Shown here one piece after another: positions 14,462 to 22,899 of a stretch of DNA of 33,554 bases. This DNA is from DATKWV01 sp035529405 (GTDB lineage Bacteria > Planctomycetota > Phycisphaerae > Sedimentisphaerales > Anaerobacaceae), in contig DATKWV010000182.1 of assembly GCA_035529405.1 (NCBI GenBank), forward strand, positions 1 to 33,554, given 5' to 3'. Each line of letters opens with the position of its first letter. Positions within the stretch are counted from its first letter, which is position 1. The notes under the pieces were generated by a model, which saw only the letters and a list, made by a program, of their open reading frames with translations, was not told the DNA's origin and did not search any database. The position numbers were made by a program, and so were the translations under genes.

Positions 14462-16483
14462 TCACCTCTGTTTGCGAATAACGTAATTACAGTGCAAATT
14501 GCCGGCAATTGGCTGCTGTTTTTTCCCATCCGGCACAATGGTTAGTTTTTTCAGTATCCACAGCTCGAAAACTACTATTGCAAGCGCAAGGGGCATCATG
14601 GCATATCCGCTGAAATTATGGAATCGCCCCTGCCATCCTTCGGTTGTGAACACCGTTGAAAGCATTGTGGTTATAGTTAGTCGCACTGCGTTACACAGCA
14701 GCGCTATCGGCAGAGCCGATACTATAATAACCAGCTTTTCCCACCATTGTCGCCGTACAAGAAACACCACCAAAGCGATAATTACAAAAAAAGATGTTGC
14801 CATTCTTAACCCGTTACATGCCTCAGCTACGGCTATGGCAGTGTCATTTAGAACAATTATATTTCCCCTTTGTACGGGGCTGTAACCCAGTGTCTCCAGA
14901 AAAAACACCGCCGAGGTCGTAGCCAGGTTTTGAAGCGGCAGCATCACCGCGCCGTGGACGGAACGCGGCAGCGGCAGCATCAAAAATAAAAATGCTGTTA
15001 CCGGTAACACCGAATTTAACACCTGCCTGCCGAAAACCAGCAGTACAAGCGAGCCGATACTTAAAACCAGTGCTATTCTTTCGGCTGAGGCATACATGAA
15101 AAACACACCCAAATATCGCAGGGCCTGTGCCGCGATGAATGCAGCCAGACCCCATAACGACGGCTGAATCCGGCATTGCGCGATTTTCTCTCGTCTGGCC
15201 CAGAGAATATACACCGCCAGAAAAGGCACCAGCAAACCGCTGGAGTATTCATCGCTTGTTCGCCATATATTCCACAGGTTTTTAAGTTGCGGCCAATAGG
15301 ACCACAGAAATGCAAATATTAGAATACCTATGGCAAGATGCTGAAAAATACTGCGCTGTGATTCGTCGGTTATCAGACAGGTTTGTAACTTTGCTTTGGC
15401 CTGAATAATTTTTTCACTCAAAGCCGAAGCAGTTTGTTTTGATTTAACACCGGCTGTTGATATGCCCCTTTTTACCCAAACTGCAATTCTTTTATTCGGC
15501 TGGCATACTACAGCTTTATTCTCTACGGTACTATGGTCGTACAAAAAAGCTTTATAATCGATTACACTGTTACGGACACGGCAGTTTTGCCCGACCCTTG
15601 CCCCTGCCCACAAGACGCTGTTTTCAACGAGACTGTCCCTGCCTATTGCTGTGTTTTTGCCGATTATCGCCGGGCCGAAAATTACTGCTTTCTCCTCCAC
15701 CCTGGCACCGTCCATAATTACCACCGGTCCGTAAACCCTGACATCTGGCGCAATTTCGGGCTGTCCCTGCACCCGGACATTTTCTGCCGTTGTCTTTTTT
15801 CCTGCCTGTAGCACATTCGGTGTCTTTTCTCCATTCTCAAGGTAGTTTGCAATTGCTGCCAGATACTCTGTATGGTTGCGAAAATTCCCGGCTGTTTTAT
15901 TTAGTGTTATCGCACGTACGCTTCTGCGCGCCGCAACCATTGCCGGGACCAGGCCTTCTTTTATATCAAAGTACCCCTGTGCCGGAATGAAATCAAGAAC
16001 GGTGGAATCACAAACATATATGTCGCTGGTACCTTGAAACCTGCCTTTGTATCCTGCGGGGTTAAATACTACGCTAAGGTCACACTTACCTGCCAGGTGA
16101 CCCTGTATGAGCATATTAATTGCAGGCGGTGATACAGTGGCGGCGTTCATTATAACAAACAGCGACTCTGCCGCCGCGGCCGCACTGTCCCTGATACATC
16201 CGGCCGTGCCGGCCGGAAGTTCCTCTTCCAGAAACTGTAACTGCATGTGACTTACGTTCTTCGCACAGTCTTCGAGCAATTTGGATTGTTCCCTGCAACA
16301 AATCACAGCCTGGTTTATCCCCCCGGCACGAAGGTGCATTAGTAACTGTTCGAGTACGGGCTTGTCCGTCACCGGCCATAGCGCCGACGGCAGACGTGAT
16401 GCCAGCGGACAACGTCCGAAATCTCTGCCGCCGGCCAGTATGACCGCTTTTATTTCGCGTTCGCCGATGCCGTCTTTAATCAT
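14462..16483 (-). CDS. Nucleotidyltransferase/beta-helix fused to exosortase
   Basis: A 673-residue fusion. Residues about 12-220 resemble an NDP-sugar pyrophosphorylase (AVILAGG at 13-19, then VTDKPVLEQLL). The usual G-T-R-L segment reads RDFGRCPLASRL, so catalysis may be altered. Residues about 233-335 are left-handed beta-helix repeats (KAVIFGPAIIGKNTAIG). Residues about 380-650 are a multi-helix exosortase (EpsH/XrtA type) with the full catalytic set: Cys556 in AEACNGLR, Arg601 in CNAVR and His622 in RFHNFSG. Exosortases are membrane cysteine transpeptidase-like enzymes that act on PEP-CTERM proteins; the PAPGA protein at 4.0-4.7 kb is the visible candidate. Typical exosortases are about 280-500 residues and lack the front module. 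No EpsI domain follows. A TTG start at 16519 would add 12 residues. It sits directly between the Alg13-like gene and the Wzc kinase. Confidence 0.88.
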   Translation of the reverse strand: MIKDGIGEREIKAVILAGGRDFGRCPLASRLPSALWPVTDKPVLEQLLMHLRAGGINQAVICCREQSKLLEDCAKNVSHMQLQFLEEELPAGTAGCIRDSAAAAAESLFVIMNAATVSPPAINMLIQGHLAGKCDLSVVFNPAGYKGRFQGTSDIYVCDSTVLDFIPAQGYFDIKEGLVPAMVAARRSVRAITLNKTAGNFRNHTEYLAAIANYLENGEKTPNVLQAGKKTTAENVRVQGQPEIAPDVRVYGPVVIMDGARVEEKAVIFGPAIIGKNTAIGRDSLVENSVLWAGARVGQNCRVRNSVIDYKAFLYDHSTVENKAVVCQPNKRIAVWVKRGISTAGVKSKQTASALSEKIIQAKAKLQTCLITDESQRSIFQHLAIGILIFAFLWSYWPQLKNLWNIWRTSDEYSSGLLVPFLAVYILWARREKIAQCRIQPSLWGLAAFIAAQALRYLGVFFMYASAERIALVLSIGSLVLLVFGRQVLNSVLPVTAFLFLMLPLPRSVHGAVMLPLQNLATTSAVFFLETLGYSPVQRGNIIVLNDTAIAVAEACNGLRMATSFFVIIALVVFLVRRQWWEKLVIIVSALPIALLCNAVRLTITTMLSTVFTTEGWQGRFHNFSGYAMMPLALAIVVFELWILKKLTIVPDGKKQQPIAGNLHCNYVIRKQR

Positions 16484-16525
16484 CTCGAATGTTTTGGTCT
16501 TATATTTATAATTTCGCAAATAAGC

Positions 16526-17023
16526 TCATCTTTTGCCGCTGCAATCGACAAGCTGGTTAAGATACTGCCTGATTATTTCAACCGCCTTTTGCGGCCTGAT
16601 GCTGCACTGCCACGGAACAAAAGTCCTCAGTTGCGCAATTTTGCCGGGCAGTTCGGGTTCTGCGTATACCGCTAATATGTAACCTCTTTTTTCAAATTTT
16701 TTTGCAACCGCGACCTGGTGGTCGTTGACGACTTCGTGGTATTTCTTGCGCCTGGGCATTACCAGCAGCGGTTTGTTGTTATCCAAAGCTGTTATGATAG
16801 TACCTATGCCTGCGTGACCGATTACGGACGACGCCTGGCGGATGCGTTTGTCGAAGATGTGTTTTTTCAATCGCGGGGCAAACTCGAAGTTCCGGGGCAA
16901 ATAAGCACTGTCGCCAATCTGTGCGAAAATCTCTTCGCCGACACCACGCAGCGCAACAGCCTCGTCCATAGCTTTTATCAGGCGTTCAAAAGGGAATTGA
17001 GTTCCTACTGTCAAAAAAATCAT
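16526..17023 (-). CDS. Alg13/PssE-type glycosyltransferase catalytic subunit
   Basis: A 165-residue protein matching the C-terminal half of GT28 enzymes (Alg13, PssE, EpsF types). It begins MIFLTVGTQFPFERLI and contains SVIGHAGIGTIITALDNNKP and MPRRKKYHEVVNDHQ, the nucleotide-sugar-binding part with the conserved H-AG-GT and N-HQ residues. The start at 17023 overlaps the stop of the Alg14-like gene as ATGA, so the two subunits are translationally coupled; a longer frame to 17077 is just overlap. Together they should add a sugar to the lipid-linked intermediate on the cytoplasmic face. The donor cannot be told from sequence. Confidence 0.9.
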   Translation of the reverse strand: MIFLTVGTQFPFERLIKAMDEAVALRGVGEEIFAQIGDSAYLPRNFEFAPRLKKHIFDKRIRQASSVIGHAGIGTIITALDNNKPLLVMPRRKKYHEVVNDHQVAVAKKFEKRGYILAVYAEPELPGKIAQLRTFVPWQCSIRPQKAVEIIRQYLNQLVDCSGKR

Positions 17024-17469
17024 ACAGCAATACGAGCGAAACGGGTCTTCCTGTATTTTTCCGCCAGTTCGGGCCACTGAACAATAAAAACATCCGCTAT
17101 GTATCTGATTATACGCCCCGACAGTGACAGGGCATTAACGTTGGCTATGCTGTCAATCCAGACGATTTTTGCTCCTGTTACGTAGCCTAAGATGCATTCA
17201 ATACAGCCGACCGCCGCGCCGGTGCTTATGACAACCTGCGGCCGTTCACACAAAATCGTCTTCACACAATCTGCGAAAACCTTTGCAACTTCCACAGGAT
17301 GCCGGCGATTGCACTCCGGCACGGTATAAACCTTCCCGTACCTTTGCAGTTCGGAGACCACCAGTTCCGAAGTGGTAATACAGAAAATCTCGTGTCCCCG
17401 CCAGCAGTCCGCAATTTTCAACAACTGGCTCAGATGTCCCCCTGCTGATGCTACTATGCAAATCTTCAT
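17020..17469 (-). CDS. Alg14/PssD-type membrane partner subunit
   Basis: A 149-residue homologue of the N-terminal, acceptor-binding half of split GT28 glycosyltransferases. It begins MKICIVASAGGHLSQLL, with the typical SAGGHL loop, and contains QVVISTGAAVGCIECILGYVTGAK and IVWIDSIANVNALSLSGR. Alg14/PssD proteins anchor the catalytic Alg13/PssE partner at the membrane; that partner is the next gene. The ATG at 17469 lies six bases past the stop of the GT4-like gene. Length is usual for the bacterial family. Confidence 0.9.
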   Translation of the reverse strand: MKICIVASAGGHLSQLLKIADCWRGHEIFCITTSELVVSELQRYGKVYTVPECNRRHPVEVAKVFADCVKTILCERPQVVISTGAAVGCIECILGYVTGAKIVWIDSIANVNALSLSGRIIRYIADVFIVQWPELAEKYRKTRFARIAV

Positions 17470-17475
17470 TTTTTT

Positions 17476-18657
17476 TCACTTTGCGGCTATTTTTTCAAGG
17501 CCTGCTTCTATAATATCGCAAAGTAATCTGTTGTGATTTTCCCATGAATGAGCCTGTGCGACGGCGATTCTTTTTATCCTGCGTTTTCGGGTATCGTTTT
17601 GCAGCTCCCATTTTATTGCGCGACAGAATTCTTCTTTGGTATATGCTATGCTGACGATATCGGAATAATTGCGCGCAACTTCGTCTATCGCAACCGATAC
17701 CACCGGTTTGCCGCCGGCCATATATTCCAGCAGTTTCAGGGGATTACATTTGGCTATCCAGTCTGTCGGCCTCCAGGGCAGCAGTCCTATATCAAGCACC
17801 GCACATAATTGCGGGATTTTCTCATAAGCAATCCGGCCCAGAAAGACCGCATTTTTCAGCCGCATCAAGCCGCTGTAGTTGCCGCCTGTTATCTGGCCGG
17901 CAAATACGAAGGTCACAGCGGGCAGATTGACGGCGCAATACTCCAGCAGCTCTATATCATTCTCCGCGGTCAATGTGCCGAAGTATCCGGCCAGCGGATG
18001 TGAGAACCGATAAAGACTTTCGTAAAATCGGCGCCTTTGTGCAACGTACCTGAAGATGTCAAAATCCACCCCGTGCGGAAGATAATAAATATTTTTTTGC
18101 CCGTTGTGCTTATACTCATATAGAGACCGTGATACGCATACCATCATGTCGCTGTATTCGGATACAAGGTTCTCGCGCCGCTGCAGCTTGTTTTTGTTGT
18201 AAGTGTAAGGACATTCCGCGAACATATCCGATACATGATATATAATCAGCCGCCAGCGAAAACCTGGTATTATGTCCGCACAGCGGATATTCTCCACCCA
18301 AAGAATTGCTCCTGACATCTTAAGCCGCCACAGTATCAGTCTTAACTGCAGCTTCAGCAAAATGTTGTTGACCTTGTCGATAAGCTCCAGGCCCTGGAGC
18401 GGCAAGAAGAACAGGCTGACCACATAAAGGTTGGCCGTGATTTTTCGCAGCGGCCTTGCCATGCTTTTGAGTTTTCTAAACAGCCTGCTCATAAAACCGT
18501 TGTGCCCGGTGATGCCTAATAAATCGCTGCTGAACGGATTGATATAAACGACCCTGTTTTTAATCGCCAGTCGGTTGACGATATGTGTGGTACAGCTAGG
18601 GTTCATACCCCACCAATCGGACGGCCCGAAACAGACTATATTGTAATTCTCAAGCAC
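17476..18657 (-). CDS. GT4-like glycosyltransferase (group 1 type)
   Basis: A 393-residue enzyme with a GT-B-like plan. The N-terminus reads NIVCFGPSDWWGMNPSCTTH. The C-terminal half has CNPLKLLEYMAGGKPVVS, the E-x7-E-like donor-binding loop region of group 1 transferases, and YFGTLTAENDIELLEYC. It resembles the TuaH-like/family 1 glycosyltransferases often seen in teichuronate and EPS loci. It starts with GTG at 18657 after AGGGCCTGGC, eight bases past the PaaK-like stop. It should transfer a sugar from a nucleotide donor in the cytoplasm; neither the donor nor the linkage can be read. Confidence 0.82.
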   Translation of the reverse strand: MLENYNIVCFGPSDWWGMNPSCTTHIVNRLAIKNRVVYINPFSSDLLGITGHNGFMSRLFRKLKSMARPLRKITANLYVVSLFFLPLQGLELIDKVNNILLKLQLRLILWRLKMSGAILWVENIRCADIIPGFRWRLIIYHVSDMFAECPYTYNKNKLQRRENLVSEYSDMMVCVSRSLYEYKHNGQKNIYYLPHGVDFDIFRYVAQRRRFYESLYRFSHPLAGYFGTLTAENDIELLEYCAVNLPAVTFVFAGQITGGNYSGLMRLKNAVFLGRIAYEKIPQLCAVLDIGLLPWRPTDWIAKCNPLKLLEYMAGGKPVVSVAIDEVARNYSDIVSIAYTKEEFCRAIKWELQNDTRKRRIKRIAVAQAHSWENHNRLLCDIIEAGLEKIAAK

Positions 18658-18665
18658 GCCAGGCC

Positions 18666-20006
18666 CTAATTATCTATCAGTGACACAAGTGCTTTTACCT
18701 TGCCGTTGCTTGTTTTCTCTATGAAATCGACCTTCTCGAAATCAAGGTTTAAATCGTCGGGAAGATATTTTCTTATACTGTTTCCGAAGTTATCGAGAAC
18801 TTCTTTTTCAATGTTCCTGAAGGGTACGAATCTGATTACAAGATGGTCGAGCCGGTCCTGAACAACCTGGCTTTCGAGAATATTCTGCGCTGCGCATATG
18901 ACATACAGCAGCTGTATTATTAAGGTTACCCCTAACTGCTTTCCGGACGGTGTTCTTATGATATCGCCCTGCCTGCCGTCGATGGATTCGATGACTTCAA
19001 ACTGCCTGCCGCAGGGGCAGGAATTTTCGCCCCTGGCCACTATATCCTGCGTGTCATACCTTATAAACGGCATAGCACGGTTCCAGAAACCCGTGGCAAT
19101 AACCTTGTACCTGTTGGTTGTCTTTGGTACGGGAACAAGCTCCGTAAACCCGTATTCCGGTATGAGGTGATAATTTCCATGCTCGCAGGTGTGAATGTAG
19201 CATACGCGCTCTGCGCCTCCGTAAAAATCAAATACCCTGCAGCCGAATGCCCTGGAGATGGTTTCCCGCATCGCCGGTGTGAGGATTTCAGATGTTGTAA
19301 GGGCTGCTTTCAAATCCAGTTCTATGCCGGACTCAAGACACGCTGATGCGAGAAAACTGATGGCCGAGGGATAGCCCACGATTGCTCTTATCCCGTATCT
19401 TTTCATTACTTCGGCGTATTGCTTTGCGGTTTTGGCCGACAGATGAAAAGTCGAAAGTATCAACTCTCTCATAGGCCGACAGTATCGATAAATCTGGGCA
19501 TCTTTTTGTCCCGCCGAGGCAACGACCCTGCTCATAAGGTAAGCGCATTTGTCGGCGAGGCTGACGCCCGCCCAGTCCCATTGTCGGCGGACAAAGGCAT
19601 GTTCGTTGCCGACCGAAAACAAGTCCCTGTAAACTACCAGCGGCATACCAGTACTTCCTCCGGTGCGCGCCGAATACAAACTCCACCCCGGATATTTAAC
19701 TGAAATCATTGACTCTGCGGCCTTCAACACGTCTTTTTTCGAAAGAATCGGGAATGATTTCAGGTCATCGAGCGTTTTTATCCTCTCAGCGGAAAGCCCG
19801 TATTCGCGCATTAGCTTTTTGTAATAGGGCACAGTCTGCCAGCTGTGAGAAAGCAGTCTTTTCAGGCATCTTAGCTGTATCTGCTGCAATTTTTCTTTTT
19901 CGAGCCATTGTGTTCCCGCAAGCCATCTCCTGCGCAGCCAAAACGGCCCTAAAAAGCGCTTCGCCAATAAGTGTGATGCGGAACTTAAAACTGCTTGCGA
20001 ATCCAT
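18666..20006 (-). CDS. PaaK/CapK-like adenylate-forming enzyme
   Basis: A 446-residue relative of phenylacetate-CoA ligase of the CapK type found in capsule and EPS loci. Motifs: ARTGGSTGMPL (TGGSTG at 115-120), the AMP-binding P-loop; DFYGGAERVCYIHTCEHG, the adenine-site region followed by a Cys/His pair; IRYDTQDIVARG, the hinge-side motif; and CPCGRQFEVIESIDGRQGD, a metal-type Cys-x-Cys-G element. These enzymes activate a carboxylic acid as an acyl-AMP. In polysaccharide loci the acid is unknown and may decorate the glycan. The ATG at 20006 lies one base after the previous stop; the longer frame to 20117 is overlap. It has no membrane segment. Confidence 0.85.
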   Translation of the reverse strand: MDSQAVLSSASHLLAKRFLGPFWLRRRWLAGTQWLEKEKLQQIQLRCLKRLLSHSWQTVPYYKKLMREYGLSAERIKTLDDLKSFPILSKKDVLKAAESMISVKYPGWSLYSARTGGSTGMPLVVYRDLFSVGNEHAFVRRQWDWAGVSLADKCAYLMSRVVASAGQKDAQIYRYCRPMRELILSTFHLSAKTAKQYAEVMKRYGIRAIVGYPSAISFLASACLESGIELDLKAALTTSEILTPAMRETISRAFGCRVFDFYGGAERVCYIHTCEHGNYHLIPEYGFTELVPVPKTTNRYKVIATGFWNRAMPFIRYDTQDIVARGENSCPCGRQFEVIESIDGRQGDIIRTPSGKQLGVTLIIQLLYVICAAQNILESQVVQDRLDHLVIRFVPFRNIEKEVLDNFGNSIRKYLPDDLNLDFEKVDFIEKTSNGKVKALVSLIDN

Positions 20007-20007
20007 C

Positions 20008-20955
20008 TTACGGTCTTGCCTGAATGCCCGGCCTTCGCCGTATTTGTAAAATAGAGGTTGTATAGGCACGAACCTTGACGCGTGCCTGTTTACTCTTCGG
20101 CAGCGGTAAAACCGCAACGATGCCCCATATACAGGTCCGAATCGCGAGAAATAACACGATTAATATGCAGGCTGTCCTGTGTTCAAATCTGCCCCGGTGT
20201 TTTTCAAAAAACTTAAGGATACTCATTCTCAGCTCAATGAGCATTTCCGCCTCGGACTTGCGGGTGCTCTGCGCTCCCAGGTGAATGATTTCACCGTCGG
20301 GCGTAAACATGACCTTCCAGCCGGCCTGTTTGAACCGGTAGCACCAATCCGTTTCCTCCCCATACATGAAAAAACGCTCGTCCATCATACCTGTTTGCTC
20401 TATTGCCCGGCGCGCCACCAACATAAAACAGCCGGCAACTGCATCCACCTGGCGGACATCGTTGCCGTCCCACCATCCCATTCTCTCGCGCGCAAAAAAC
20501 CGGCTGCGCGGAAAAAGCTTGTACAAGTACGTGACCGCAAGTATCAGATTCGTAATTGAAGGAAACATAAAACAGCTTTGCTGCACTGTCCCGTTTCGGT
20601 CCAGCACTCTGCAGCCTACCACCGCTGCTGCCGGGTTAGCGTCCGCAAAAGCAACTGTTTTTACAATGGCCCCGTCCAGCACAAGCGTATCGCTGTTAAG
20701 CAGCAGCACATTGCGGCCCCTTGCAATTCTCATGGCTTGATTGTTCGCAGCGGCAAAGCCCCTGTTTTGCGGATTCTCGATTAAAACAACATTCGGAAAA
20801 TAATCTTTTACCATCCCGCAGGAGCCGTCTTCTGAACCGTTATCCACAACAATAACCTCAAAGCCGATACCGTCGGTATGCCGGTAAATACTATTCAGGC
20901 AATCTTTGAGAATATCTCTGGTGTTCCAGTTTACGATGATAATCGATACGTCCAA
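20008..20955 (-). CDS. GT2 glycosyltransferase, rhamnosyltransferase-like
   Basis: A 315-residue GT-A enzyme of the WbbL/RfbF-like branch. It reads VSIIIVNWNTRDILKDCL, VIVVDNGSEDGS, NRGFAAANNQAMRIARG, then LLLNSDTLVLDG (the DxD-equivalent) and FFMYGEETDWCYRFKQAGW near residue 205. A hydrophobic stretch near 255-280 could touch the membrane. The only sensible start is a TTG at 20955, directly behind the TAG of the deacetylase gene and in the same frame as it, so the two frames are separated by one stop codon. It should add a deoxyhexose or similar sugar to the lipid-linked chain. Confidence 0.88.
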   Translation of the reverse strand: MDVSIIIVNWNTRDILKDCLNSIYRHTDGIGFEVIVVDNGSEDGSCGMVKDYFPNVVLIENPQNRGFAAANNQAMRIARGRNVLLLNSDTLVLDGAIVKTVAFADANPAAAVVGCRVLDRNGTVQQSCFMFPSITNLILAVTYLYKLFPRSRFFARERMGWWDGNDVRQVDAVAGCFMLVARRAIEQTGMMDERFFMYGEETDWCYRFKQAGWKVMFTPDGEIIHLGAQSTRKSEAEMLIELRMSILKFFEKHRGRFEHRTACILIVLFLAIRTCIWGIVAVLPLPKSKQARVKVRAYTTSILQIRRRPGIQARP

Positions 20956-21672
20956 CTAATCCTTTCCGTTGTAATTCAGCAGCTGTGAGCAGGTTAATAC
21001 GCGCAGTCCTTTGCTACGGGCCGTTGCACAGGCCTGCCGTACCGATTCAAGTATGAATATGTCCACGGTATCTTGCAGCCGGTCAAAATCATGAGCCAGC
21101 AGCACCGCCGGACCTGTTTTTTCAGACGGCAAAACATCGGTGCCGGCCAGCCGGTGCGGACAAGCCCGCGTGTCGCCCAAATCGACAGACCAAAAAAAGA
21201 TGGGAACACGATGAAGCAACAAATACAGTAAGCAAAAAATGTTCAGCTTGCCGTTGGGCGGTCGAAACGGATATCTGCCTCTGTTGACACTTAACACGGT
21301 GTTGATGGCCTTGTAGCCCTGCTTTATATCTTTTATGGCCCGCAAAGGCGAAACCTTCCAGTAGTGTAAATGGTCGTAACCGTGAGAGCCGATTTCGTGT
21401 CCTTTTGCGGCAATCTGCCTGACGATATGCGGATGCCTGTGTATGTTTTTTCCCAACAGGAAAAAGGTCGCTTTGACGTTGTATGTGCCCAGTATTTTTA
21501 AAATTCCCGGTGTCAGCTTGCGTCCGGGTCCATCGTCAAATGTCAAGACCAGCGCTTTAGCGTTTACAGCCTTTGCCCTCAGCGATAATCTCGCGAATCT
21601 GCCATAAATCCACGGTACACCAATGTAAATAAATATGATTAAACAAACACAGGCAATAAAATATACGGTCAT
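20956..21672 (-). CDS. Polysaccharide deacetylase (NodB/CE4), membrane-anchored
   Basis: A 238-residue CE4 enzyme with an N-terminal membrane helix (residues about 3-22). The NodB motifs are present: TFDDGPG (44-50, with Asp46 and Asp47), SHGYDH (96-101, metal ligands His97 and His101) and RPPNG (137-141). The last motif block is LLAHDFDR near residue 195. It should remove N-acetyl (or other acyl) groups from the glycan at the membrane, as deacetylases in exosortase/EPS loci are thought to. The start is ATG at 21672 with no strong ribosome site. A second deacetylase lies at 29.4-30.1 kb; the two share only the motifs. Confidence 0.9.
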   Translation of the reverse strand: MTVYFIACVCLIIFIYIGVPWIYGRFARLSLRAKAVNAKALVLTFDDGPGRKLTPGILKILGTYNVKATFFLLGKNIHRHPHIVRQIAAKGHEIGSHGYDHLHYWKVSPLRAIKDIKQGYKAINTVLSVNRGRYPFRPPNGKLNIFCLLYLLLHRVPIFFWSVDLGDTRACPHRLAGTDVLPSEKTGPAVLLAHDFDRLQDTVDIFILESVRQACATARSKGLRVLTCSQLLNYNGKD

Positions 21673-21750
21673 AATCTGCGATTTCAGTTTTTACCGCGGA
21701 ACAGAGACATTGCCTGAAGGTCCGGAAGTTTGTGCTATCTGCCGAAAAGT

Positions 21751-22899
21751 TCAATTGTAAAAGTTGTCGCCCTCGGCCGGGGTAATCCGCCAGTTCGCCT
21801 GGGATTTGTATTCATCACCGCTTAAGGCGCTATTGTCAGAAGCACTATAAATCATATGTAAATTACCCTTATGCACCAGTCCGAGCCGGCGAAGTGCTTT
21901 GCCGGTCTGCCGGTCGGTAACACATACTTCGACGGCGTCTACGCCCCAGGCGAGCAATTCCCGCACCGCCAATAAAATAATGCCAAGCAGGTCGACCTTT
22001 GCAGCATCAAATATGCCCCAGTCTTTCAATGAGCCCAGCAGCACGTTTCTATAACCCTGCTGCGAAGCAGATTCGTGAAATCGTCGGCGCACTATGAAAT
22101 ATCCGACGGCATTGTCGTTTCTGTCGTAAATCTGGTACAGGCGCTGCTGGCGGCGCTCGTTTGGGTCCGCTGAGCCGAGCAGCCAGTTTATCCACTGCCC
22201 CGAACGGTGCGACACAACCGGCACATCGCGGCCGGCCAGCTTGGAATCAAATTCACTTGAAATGGCATGGACCGTTTGCACCCGCAGACCCTTCAGCCGC
22301 AGTCTGCTGTAAACCGACAGCAGACGCCGATGTACGCTTAAAAGTGCATCGGCTGCGGGCCGGACTACCGAGGCCGCTGTCTGTGAAGGTACATATTTGT
22401 CCACTACGCACCTGCTGTGATGCAGCAGCATATAGCGCGGCATCACAAACTCAACAAACCCGAGTTTTTGAAAGATAGGCCGGGACAGATGTGACAGACC
22501 GCAGCCGGCGACAATCGTGCCCGAACGCTGGGCACACCGCACCAATTCGGTTCCGATACCTCTGTTGCGGTATTCTTGACAGACCAGCAGACCCGACAGC
22601 CAGGTCACACATACGCGTCGGCCTTTAACTATGAGTTGACCGTTCAACAGATTGTATCGCCCGACAACTTTTTTTCCGTGCAGGGCGACGATTTGGGCTG
22701 GCGCATTGTCGCTTTTACAAAGAGGATTAGTTTCAATCATGCGCCGAAATCGCGGTCCCGGCTCAAGCAACTGCGCGGTATCCTGCCAGTGGGCAGGGTA
22801 GTTTTTGTTGATAAAATCAGACTTTCGTATAACGGACAGCCGGATTTGCCGTTCCGCCGGGACGTTTTCTATTCGGGTGTTGCCGACCAAATCAGCCAT
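21751..22899 (-). CDS. Double GNAT-domain acyltransferase-like protein
   Basis: A 382-residue protein with two GNAT-like halves. The first half (about 20-175) has the acetyl-CoA loop EYRNRGIGTELVRCA (about 109-123) with the R-x-x-G-x-G pattern, and GLSHLSRPIFQKLGF. The second (about 240-360) has NAVGYFIVRRR and an ELLAWGVDAVEVCVTDRQ-type helix/strand followed by LRRLGL, but no clear R-x-x-G-x-G loop, so it may be non-catalytic. Exosortase-linked loci often carry an acyltransferase or FemAB-type protein of similar size. It probably acylates an amino sugar of the repeat unit. The start ATG at 22899 overlaps the end of the polymerase gene by eight bases. Confidence 0.75.
   Translation of the reverse strand: MADLVGNTRIENVPAERQIRLSVIRKSDFINKNYPAHWQDTAQLLEPGPRFRRMIETNPLCKSDNAPAQIVALHGKKVVGRYNLLNGQLIVKGRRVCVTWLSGLLVCQEYRNRGIGTELVRCAQRSGTIVAGCGLSHLSRPIFQKLGFVEFVMPRYMLLHHSRCVVDKYVPSQTAASVVRPAADALLSVHRRLLSVYSRLRLKGLRVQTVHAISSEFDSKLAGRDVPVVSHRSGQWINWLLGSADPNERRQQRLYQIYDRNDNAVGYFIVRRRFHESASQQGYRNVLLGSLKDWGIFDAAKVDLLGIILLAVRELLAWGVDAVEVCVTDRQTGKALRRLGLVHKGNLHMIYSASDNSALSGDEYKSQANWRITPAEGDNFYN

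Noticed and set aside
14458..14538. 27-residue N-terminal extension of the Wzc-type protein
   Set aside because: It overlaps the exosortase gene; the ATG at 14457 has a good ribosome site and fits the family start.
16526..17077. Longer 183-residue version of the Alg13-like protein
   Set aside because: The first 18 codons overlap the Alg14-like gene; the ATGA start at 17023 gives the usual MIFLTVGTQ beginning.
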